Part shown: positions 7,001 through 12,464 of the stretch, one piece after another | Position numbering within the stretch: the first letter of the stretch is position 1 | Layout of the letters: the number at the start of each line of letters is the position of its first letter | From: SIG510 sp045540975 | GTDB lineage: Bacteria > Bacillota > Clostridia > Oscillospirales > JAAYXM01 | Length of the DNA stretch: 12,464 nt | Direction of reading: 5' to 3' | Assembly: GCA_045540975.1 (NCBI GenBank) | Contig: JAZQIE010000163.1 | Coordinates: 1 to 12,464 of the forward strand | The notes under the pieces: model-generated | Seen by the model: the letters and a program-made list of their open reading frames with translations, nothing else | Database searches by the model: none | What the model was told of the DNA's origin: nothing | Position numbers and translations under genes: made by a program

Positions 7001-10000
7001 CGTATTCGGATTCCGCCCGTCCGCTTGACTACTTTGTCGAGTACGATATGTACGACAAAAACCCGGGCGGCGAGCTTCCGATGTTCTGGACCAAGGATAC
7101 CGCGCCGTGGAAGTATATCGACAGCAGCGCAGGTCTGATTTGGGAAATCACCAAATCCTTCCGCAGCTGGGGTTATATCCTCAAAGGCAGCGCCAACGAC
7201 TACCTGCATATGGGCATCAAGGTCCCGGAAGCAGGTGTGTATGAGTTTGCACTCCGTCTGTCCGGTGTGCAGGCAGCAGGTCTGCTTGACCTGTACGTTT
7301 CCCCGATTGGCACAGCGAAAGAAGACCTGGATGCGGACCGCTATTACGTCGGCACGGTTTCGGGTACCGCAGGCTCTACCACCCACGGTCTCCTCCGTGC
7401 GGCAGGTAACGTCACCTTGGAGGAAGGCGAATACAACGTCTACTGTGTCACTCCGGAAGCGGCAGTCGGTTCAAACGGCGTCTACTTGGTTGGTTTCTGC
7501 TTGAATGCACTGGATGAACATCAATTCCGCCTTTCCAATCGCGAAACTGCTCCGATTATGGAAAGTGCAAGCGGCGAAGTTCCGCTCACCGCACTCTATG
7601 ACGGCGCGGAAATCAGCTTTGAAACCGTCACCGACATGAGCGTTGTTTCGGAAAATGAGTCGGTTGCAACCGCAACTCTCATCCATGACGGCGCAACCGC
7701 GAAACTGCAGATTGACGGTCATGCCCCGGGCAATGCAAGCTTTGTAGTGTCCGCAACCTGCGACGGCATCAAGACCGAACGCCGTGTTTCGGTGAGAATT
7801 GCAAGAAAAGATGAAGTCAAATTCATCACATTGGATGCAGAAAAGAAGGTTCTCTCCGCGGGCGATACTATCCCGACCACCGTCAGCGCAACCTGCTTTG
7901 ACGGTACCGCGGGCTCTCTTGCAGGAAAGAGCATCTACTACGAATCCTCCAACCCGAAAGCGGTTTCGGTGAATGCGAAGGGTGAAATCACCGCGGTAGA
8001 AAAAGGCGATGCAATCATCAGCGCATGGGTAGAGGTGGACAACAAGATTCTCTCAGGTGAGATGCTGGTCACCGTCGGTACCCACAGCGCAATCGCCGAC
8101 GCAAACCTCCTTTATGGCGATACCCTCATCGTAGGCACACAGAAATCCACCGAGGTTTCGGTCGTTCTCACATCGGGCACCATCCTGCCGACCGATTTGT
8201 ATCAGGCAGAGGTGACCCTCCTCTCGGGCGACTGCGTGACCTTGGAAAACGGGGTCCTCACCGCGGTCACAGAGGGCGAGGCAACCCTTCAGATTGCGGT
8301 CACCGTAAACGAGGAAACCCTGTACTTTGAAAAAACAGTCACCGTGCGTCCGACCCCGAAGCCGGACGAGGATTTGGAGCGCTTGGTTGTGACAGCGGAA
8401 AGTTCGACCATGAGTGTGGGCGAAACCCGCGCCATCACCCTCGGCGCATACCGCTTCGACGGTGCATTTGTCCCGTTTGATGCGAGTGTCATGACACTCA
8501 CATACGACGAAACCAAACTCAGCATTGAAAACGGTGTTGTCACCGCGCTGGAAAGCGGGGAATGTGTGGTAACCCTCAGCACCGATTCGCTTGAAAGCAA
8601 AACCCTCATCACCGTGGATGAGGAAACCCTTGTGTCCGTTCAGGCAAGCCTTGACGGGGTGCTTTACCCCGAAAAGAGCGCAAGCATTGCGGTTTCTGCA
8701 TATACCCAAAGCATGCGCGAGCTGCAGCATAAGGATATTACCATCTCTTATGTGAGTGCGGACGAGAGCATTGCAACCGTCACAGAAAACGGGGTTGTGA
8801 CCGGTATTGCAGACGGCGATACCGCAATTACCGTCACCGTTTCCTTTGGCGGACACGAAGCGATTGCAATCGTTCCGATTACCGTGCGGAAGGATTCTGC
8901 GGATTCCATCCAACTCACGGTTGACAGCAGCGTGATGAAGCCCGACGATGCCGACGGCGTCAAAATTAAGGTCAGCCTTGTCAGCGATTCGGGAACAGTC
9001 ACCGAGCTTGCTGTGTCGGATTTGACCTTTGTGTGCAGCGACCCCGAACTTCTCACCGTCACCGAAGAGGGTGTTGCACTCCCGAAGGGAAAACTTGGCA
9101 CCGCAACCGTCACCGCAACCTTCACCCTTGATGGCAGAGAACTCTCCTCGGAAATCGAGCTTACCGTGAAAAACGGCAAGACCGAAGCAACCTTCTACAC
9201 CAAGGAAAAGATGGCGGCGGCGAGAAAGAATGTGGAAAACTACGATTGGGCAAAATCGGTCGCGAACAGCTTCGACAGTCAGCTTGAATACCTGGTTGGG
9301 CAGGAAGAATGGCTCGCCGAACTCATCACCTCGCAAGAACTGCCGCGTAACCTTTGGGCGGCATACCAGTTCGACCCGCTCTATCAAAACTGCCGTTACT
9401 GCGGTACCAACACCACCGCTTACACCGGTGAGACCTATGCATATAAGACCGATAACGTCAACTACCCGTGGAAGATTCAGTGCCCGGCTTGTATGCGCCG
9501 CTTCCCGTCGAATGACTTCGGCACGTTCTACAAGACAGGCTTGGACGAACACGGCATCTGGAGTTATGAGAAGGCAAAGGCAAACGGCTCGCATCTTTTG
9601 GTCAACACCATGTATCCGGAAATGGATGAGCACATCGATAAAAACGGTGTCCTTCAAAACGAAGGCGTCCACGGCTGGGGCGTTGACGACGGCTACGGCT
9701 ACAAAACCGGCAAGAAGTACGACACCTCCTACGGCGAATGGGACGAAACCTGGACCTTCATTGCATGCTACAATGTATGGGGTGTTTGGGGTCATACCGG
9801 TGTATCCGGCTCGATTGCGAGAATGTCCCGCCTCTTGGGCTATGCATACACCTACAGCGGCGGTGCGAAAAAGCAGTACGGACAACTGCTTGCGGTCATG
9901 CTCGACCGTATCGCAGACGTCTATCCGGACCTGCAGACCGAGGTATATACGCCTGAGATGATGGATAACGGCTGGTACGGCGGTAAGTTCACCGGCGGTA

Positions 10001-12464
10001 TCTGGGATACGGGTACTTTGAATGAAATGATCGTCGCATATGATGCGGTCTACGATCTCTACGATGACCCGTCTGTCATGGCAATCATCCGCAAGAATGC
10101 GGAAAAATGGAACTATGACAACAAAAATACCCCGGCGGAAGTCCGTGAACACATCGAAACCAACTTCCTGCTGGATACCAAAAAAGCATTGGAAAACAAA
10201 ACCATCTACGGCAACAACGGTATGCATCAGCAAACCGGTGTGTACACCGGCGTTGTGCTTGACCGTATGCCGGAGAGTAAGGAACTCATCGACAATGCGC
10301 TCACAGGACCCGAAGGTATTATGAATACCATGATCAACACGGTCAACCGTGACGGTCACGGTAATGAAAACTCGATCATGTACAATGCGGGCTGGATTGG
10401 GAACTACTCGGGTATTGCAGATGCGCTTGCAGATTATAAGAGCTATCCTGCAGCGAACTTGTACCAAAACCCGAAATTCGTCAAAATGCTCACCATGAAC
10501 CTCCCGCTTACCATGGCAAGACGAGTCACCCTGAGTGTCGGTGACTGCTACGGATTTGGTGATACCACACTTATGTTACAGACTACCGCGTGTGTCAATG
10601 CCATCATGGCAGGTTGCGAAGAGCCGTTGGTTGCTCAAAACCTGTACTTCATGAACGGCAACCAATTCAACGGCAGCGCAATCCGCAGTCAGTTCCTGGA
10701 TACCGATGCGGTTGCGGCAAAACTCAAGGAACTCATCGAGCGCTACGGCGAATATGACTTTGACAAGTCCACCCAGATGACCGGCTTCGGTATCGGTGTC
10801 CTGCGCGGCGGTACCTTCCGTGCAGGCGGTATCAACAACATCAACACCCAGCGTGCGGTTGCGTTGTGGTACGGTCCGACTTACGGTCACGGACACATCA
10901 ACAGCTTGGACCTCTCCATGTATGCATACGGCATCAACGTGATGCCTGCATTCGGTTATCCCACCAACACCACAGGCGTTGGCTCGGTCAGAAACTGGGA
11001 ACGTGCGACCATCAGCCATAACACGGTTCAGGTCAACAGCGTCCAGCAGTCGAACGACTATAATATGCCGGTCGGCGAGCCGATCCATTTCGACGATTCG
11101 GGACGAGTCAAGCTGGTGGATGCACGAAATAGCAAGTCATATCCGCATGAAGGTGTTTCGGAATACAGACGTACCGCGATTATGGTGGAAGCAGACCATG
11201 AATCCGCGTACACTGTTGACCTCTTCCGTATCATCGGCGGCAATGAGCATCTGTATAGTTTCCATTCCCAGTCCAATACTGTGGCGGGTTACGAGGGATT
11301 TGACCCAATCTATCAGGAAATGGGTACGTATGCGGGCCCGAATGTCCCGTATGGTCCGGGCAACATCGCAAGCGGCTACGACAGCTTCTACGATGTCTAC
11401 CGTTCGACCAACCCGAATGCCAAGTTCTCACTCACCTTCAAGGTGGATGACTTCCGCGGTGTGCTCAAAGAGAACAGAGACCTGTATCTCAAGGTCACCC
11501 AACTCAACGACTTTGAACTCAGTGATGTTTCGTTTGCAAGTGCGGCACCTCCGAACATCCACGGCAATACCCGTGAAATCAAGTACCTGCTTGCGCGCAG
11601 AAACGGTAAGGATCTCGACAGCCTCTTCACCACAATCATCGAGCCGTATGACAAGACTCCGCTGATTGAAGATGCAACCGCGGTCACTGTTTGTGACCGT
11701 GCGGGCAATGAGGTCAAAGAAGGCGTCCGCGCCCTCAAGGTCACCTTGAAAAACGGCAGAGTTGACTACATTGTCTATGCAGCAGACAACACTGTCCGTT
11801 ACCGCATCGACGATAAGTTCGACTTTATGGGCTTTGTCGGCGTGGTCTCCTACCGTGACGATATCGCAATCTACCGTTACCTGCACGATGGCACCATGCT
11901 GGACGGCATGTACGGCGAGGCGGCGGTCACAGGCACAATCGAATCTCTGACCGATACCCTCGCGTTTGATAACTATATCACCATCCGCACTGAGCAGAAT
12001 ATCGACCCGAATGAGCTTGCGGGCAAAACCATTTACGTCAATAAGACCACGAATAACAACCAAAACGGCGCATATGCAATTATTGGCGCGGTCAAGAATC
12101 CGAACGGCACCTATACCTTGGATATCGGTGATATCACGCTCGTTGCAACCAAGAGCGGCAACAGTTATACCACCAACATTAAGCCGGGCGAAACCTTCCG
12201 CATTCCGCTCACCGAAGTCGATGATGACAGCCCGATTGTCGAGCCGGTCAAAGACCAGGTCGCAATGGTCGGTGACACCTTAAGTGTTCCGATTATTGCA
12301 ACAAGCCCGAGCGGAAAAGAACTCACTTACCGCATCACGAAAAACATCAACGGCGCGACCATGCAGGGCAACGTCTTCTACTTTACACCGCAGGTAAGTC
12401 AGGAGAATGTCGCGGTCGCAATTGATGTTTCCGACGGAGTGCATACCACCACCGTGGTCTTCGG
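4060..12464 (+). CDS. Giant secreted heparinase II/III-like polysaccharide lyase, 3' end beyond window
   Basis: The frame is open for 2801 codons and continues past the window. Residues 1-26 form a signal peptide (MKKR, then LSLLLVVTMLISMF, cut near AYA-LPA). Modules follow in the order A (32-210), B (218-402), A (408-586), B (594-776), two Ig-like domains (781-965), a divergent module C (968-1150) and six Ig-like domains (1154-1707). From ~1708 comes a region like heparinase II/III-family lyases, which cleave uronic-acid polysaccharides by beta-elimination. It has an alpha-helical part beginning FYTKEKMAAARKNVENYDWA, an inserted CxxC/CxxC motif (C1778, C1781, C1808, C1811) and a beta part with YGHGHINSLDLSMYAYG and ERATISHNTVQV. 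Candidate active residues are H2056, Y2108 and H2277/H2279. A second Ig-like stretch begins near 2728. The protein is exported and probably cell-surface, but any anchor lies outside the window. The substrate (heparan, alginate, hyaluronan or other) cannot be told from sequence. Confidence 0.9.
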   Translation, partial: MKKRILSLLLVVTMLISMFPAYALPAETGTSYVYDLTRLQTGAGATEGVAPISIRAYEDLDALANYYNRTTDPFKLFNQSGGMVWKWTEESHNGVGPTITGRAGHFGALTIKVGKSALYDIKLKLLDNAAATSLNFYFLPMSVAQTVSGANYPGQYIIGSTDFTETTPTLKDVSFGEQYLEAGEYVLVFMAKTQGTGLTAISRISLDWVSNEKPPKSLRFNLGRLQYGRWSSEGVAPSTLTSYEEIDALGNYYNRVSDPFMFYGQSEGFGWTWTSSSMGKVDGDGPRGPSIVSEKGQWGGIKIRVEQAAQYNLKVRFANSPKMPSIKFYLAPANAENPRAPEYARGTAVPRSTDVYSVVTESFGNLYLEEGEYAVIFENITGKTEFAGGIAEVLLDFVSFEEPETKSYYYNLARLQTGAGATEGVAPIDIRKWDDLAKYDNYYNRECAPFILWNQSGGMTWKWTEESHNGVGPTIIGNAGHFGGIVLRVEKSATYDITLKLLDDVTATALKFYFMPISVAQTVSGGNLPEDYTIGSSNFTETTPTLKDVHFGEQYLEAGDYVLAFSSTMRGEGLTAISEIRLDWKSDEKPPKDFCFNLARLQWGRWSSQGNNPSTLTDWDTLNSLGNYYNFTTDPFMFYGQSEGMSWTWTSSSMGQMDTYGPRGPSITSAAGEWGGIKIRVDQTALYDVDIRFADTKDMMPSLKLYLAPAGAENPRDEMYYMGTAVPSSEDIYAVRTENFGRRYLPAGDYAVVFENATGITEYAGGIAEVRLNTVSRTPSERMVLSGSVADGVKGESRPLTVSATFDGEEIALEDLDILRVDTVDSEIATLEKTEDGYNVVGAWRGKSTVRVSAEHEGELTAIDIPFEIVLPEGYLEVDLKVAEEANCKKGQSATIPVTYLANRESVDASEMSISVSVEDESIATVTVNEDGSLAVYGKGGGETKITVSIEKEGKNASKTVKLAVDPVLHFYSLHNGYQGPYSDSARPLDYFVEYDMYDKNPGGELPMFWTKDTAPWKYIDSSAGLIWEITKSFRSWGYILKGSANDYLHMGIKVPEAGVYEFALRLSGVQAAGLLDLYVSPIGTAKEDLDADRYYVGTVSGTAGSTTHGLLRAAGNVTLEEGEYNVYCVTPEAAVGSNGVYLVGFCLNALDEHQFRLSNRETAPIMESASGEVPLTALYDGAEISFETVTDMSVVSENESVATATLIHDGATAKLQIDGHAPGNASFVVSATCDGIKTERRVSVRIARKDEVKFITLDAEKKVLSAGDTIPTTVSATCFDGTAGSLAGKSIYYESSNPKAVSVNAKGEITAVEKGDAIISAWVEVDNKILSGEMLVTVGTHSAIADANLLYGDTLIVGTQKSTEVSVVLTSGTILPTDLYQAEVTLLSGDCVTLENGVLTAVTEGEATLQIAVTVNEETLYFEKTVTVRPTPKPDEDLERLVVTAESSTMSVGETRAITLGAYRFDGAFVPFDASVMTLTYDETKLSIENGVVTALESGECVVTLSTDSLESKTLITVDEETLVSVQASLDGVLYPEKSASIAVSAYTQSMRELQHKDITISYVSADESIATVTENGVVTGIADGDTAITVTVSFGGHEAIAIVPITVRKDSADSIQLTVDSSVMKPDDADGVKIKVSLVSDSGTVTELAVSDLTFVCSDPELLTVTEEGVALPKGKLGTATVTATFTLDGRELSSEIELTVKNGKTEATFYTKEKMAAARKNVENYDWAKSVANSFDSQLEYLVGQEEWLAELITSQELPRNLWAAYQFDPLYQNCRYCGTNTTAYTGETYAYKTDNVNYPWKIQCPACMRRFPSNDFGTFYKTGLDEHGIWSYEKAKANGSHLLVNTMYPEMDEHIDKNGVLQNEGVHGWGVDDGYGYKTGKKYDTSYGEWDETWTFIACYNVWGVWGHTGVSGSIARMSRLLGYAYTYSGGAKKQYGQLLAVMLDRIADVYPDLQTEVYTPEMMDNGWYGGKFTGGIWDTGTLNEMIVAYDAVYDLYDDPSVMAIIRKNAEKWNYDNKNTPAEVREHIETNFLLDTKKALENKTIYGNNGMHQQTGVYTGVVLDRMPESKELIDNALTGPEGIMNTMINTVNRDGHGNENSIMYNAGWIGNYSGIADALADYKSYPAANLYQNPKFVKMLTMNLPLTMARRVTLSVGDCYGFGDTTLMLQTTACVNAIMAGCEEPLVAQNLYFMNGNQFNGSAIRSQFLDTDAVAAKLKELIERYGEYDFDKSTQMTGFGIGVLRGGTFRAGGINNINTQRAVALWYGPTYGHGHINSLDLSMYAYGINVMPAFGYPTNTTGVGSVRNWERATISHNTVQVNSVQQSNDYNMPVGEPIHFDDSGRVKLVDARNSKSYPHEGVSEYRRTAIMVEADHESAYTVDLFRIIGGNEHLYSFHSQSNTVAGYEGFDPIYQEMGTYAGPNVPYGPGNIASGYDSFYDVYRSTNPNAKFSLTFKVDDFRGVLKENRDLYLKVTQLNDFELSDVSFASAAPPNIHGNTREIKYLLARRNGKDLDSLFTTIIEPYDKTPLIEDATAVTVCDRAGNEVKEGVRALKVTLKNGRVDYIVYAADNTVRYRIDDKFDFMGFVGVVSYRDDIAIYRYLHDGTMLDGMYGEAAVTGTIESLTDTLAFDNYITIRTEQNIDPNELAGKTIYVNKTTNNNQNGAYAIIGAVKNPNGTYTLDIGDITLVATKSGNSYTTNIKPGETFRIPLTEVDDDSPIVEPVKDQVAMVGDTLSVPIIATSPSGKELTYRITKNINGATMQGNVFYFTPQVSQENVAVAIDVSDGVHTTTVVF
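4153..4689 (+). repeat. Module A, first copy in the giant lyase
   Basis: Residues 32-210 open with YVYDLTRLQTGAGATEG. The core reads GGMVWKWTEESHNG, where the other A copies have GGMTWKW. Its DNA matches the first module of the upstream gene in long exact blocks (57 and 46 bases), which is far closer than its match to the other A module of its own protein. Confidence 0.85.
4711..5265 (+). repeat. Module B, first copy in the giant lyase
   Basis: Residues 218-402 include RLQYGRWSSEG, GFGWTWTSSSMG and the DGDGPRGPSI loop, ending LEEGEYAVIFENITG. The 46 bases 4888-4933 are identical to 2510-2555 in the upstream gene. Confidence 0.83.
5281..5817 (+). repeat. Module A, second copy in the giant lyase
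   Basis: Residues 408-586 begin YYYNLARLQTGAGATEG and keep the NYYNRECAPF and GGMTWKWTEESHNG segments. Blocks of 45 and 50 bases are identical to the second A module of the upstream gene, so the pair is positionally equivalent in the two genes. Confidence 0.84.
5839..6387 (+). repeat. Module B, second copy in the giant lyase
   Basis: Residues 594-776 carry RLQWGRWSSQGNNP, GMSWTWTSSSMG, a DTYGPRGPSI loop (DGDGPRGPSI elsewhere) and YLPAGDYAVVFENATG. This fourth module has no counterpart in the upstream protein, where the C-terminal domain follows the third module instead. Confidence 0.83.
6400..6957 (+). other. Two bacterial Ig-like domains
   Basis: Residues 781-965 hold two ~90-residue units of the BIG2 type. 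Each has a DSEIATLEK or DESIATVTV segment followed by a glycine-rich turn and a closing strand with alternating hydrophobic residues (STVRVSAEHEG, TKITVSIEKEG). They probably act as rigid spacers between the module groups. Confidence 0.75.
6961..7509 (+). repeat. Module C, divergent relative of modules A and B
   Basis: Residues 968-1150 align by pattern with module A: APWKYIDSSAGLIWEI against DPFKLFNQSGGMTWKW, LHMGIKVPEAGVYEFALRL against GALAIKVGKSALYDISLRL, LLDLYVSPI against SLDFYFLPM, and TLEEGEYNVYC against YLEAGEYVLVF. No DNA-level identity remains, so it is an old member of the same family placed between Ig-like blocks. Confidence 0.6.
7519..9180 (+). other. Six tandem bacterial Ig-like domains
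   Basis: Residues 1154-1707 hold about six BIG2-type units of 85-95 residues. Recurrent signals are ENESVATATL, NPKAVSVNAKGEITAVEKGD, ENGVLTAVTEGEATL, ENGVVTALESGECVV, DESIATVTENGVVTGIADGD and DPELLTVTEEGV. They form a stalk between the putative binding modules and the lyase. Exact boundaries, especially of the first and third units, are approximate. Confidence 0.75.
9181..11880 (+). other. Heparinase II/III-like lyase region with zinc-ribbon-like insert
   Basis: Residues ~1708-2607 match the architecture of heparinase II/III relatives: a helical toroid, then a beta-sandwich. The helical part contains the CRYC...CPAC motif (26 residues between the pairs) followed by RRFPSNDFG and a GLDEHG, as seen in large lyases of this group. 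NNGMHQQTG (H2056) and NENSIMYNAGW (Y2108) are candidate catalytic segments. The beta part has GHGHINSLDL (H2277, H2279) and SHNTVQV. The usual Asp before GYP is Ala here (PAFGYP, A2297), and the position after HGHx is Asn. Residue roles are inferred from family memory, not from an alignment. Confidence 0.78.
12235..12464 (+). other. Start of a further Ig/cadherin-like domain, cut by window end
   Basis: From residue ~2726, the sequence IVEPVKDQVAMVGDTLSVPI, LTYRI, GNVFYFTPQ and AIDVSDGVHTTTVVF has the look of a putative-Ig or cadherin-like repeat common in surface proteins. The ~120 residues before it (11881-12234), after the lyase beta-sandwich, show strands but no family I can name. Confidence 0.55.

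Noticed and set aside
6172..7386. 404-codon open frame on the minus strand
   Set aside because: It is antisense to modules B and C and the Ig-like domains, with no family resemblance and no plausible start signal.
8053..10467. Very long open frame (804 codons) on the minus strand
   Set aside because: It lies fully antisense to the Ig-like and lyase regions of the giant gene, has no ribosome binding site or recognisable domain, and reads as the composition-driven shadow of the plus-strand codon usage.

Overview
The window looks like chromosomal DNA of a spore-forming clostridial (Oscillospiraceae-like) gut or rumen bacterium. The evidence is a CotJC-type manganese catalase at the left edge, strong AGGAGG ribosome binding sites, and very large secreted multi-module proteins with bacterial Ig-like domains and a heparinase II/III-type lyase. 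The organism is inferred from these gene types only.

Layout: (1) Positions 2-505 hold the 3' part of a CotJC/manganese catalase gene. (2) Positions 506-664 hold three consecutive hairpins between convergent genes, including a perfect 20-bp inverted repeat. (3) Positions 665-1468 (minus strand) encode an AraC-family regulator. (4) Positions 1469-1684 are a divergent control region with a promoter facing each way. (5) Positions 1685-3970 encode a 761-residue secreted protein made of three ~180-residue modules (A-B-A) and a distinct C-terminal domain, with no recognisable enzyme. (6) After a 14-bp terminator-like hairpin, a second secreted protein starts at 4060 and is still open at the window end (at least 2801 residues). 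Its order is signal peptide, modules A-B-A-B, two Ig-like domains, a divergent module C, six Ig-like domains, a heparinase II/III-like lyase region with an inserted CxxC...CxxC zinc-ribbon-like motif, and the start of another Ig-like domain.

The most interesting content is the repeated A/B/C module, which I cannot assign to a named family. It occurs eight times across the two secreted proteins. The first three modules of both genes are related at the DNA level, with exact blocks of 45-57 bases, so the 5' part of one gene was recently duplicated or is kept alike by gene conversion. The likely working model is a polysaccharide system controlled by the AraC regulator: a large modular lyase plus a catalysis-free companion that displays the same putative glycan-binding modules. 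The role of the modules, the substrate and the regulation are inferences.
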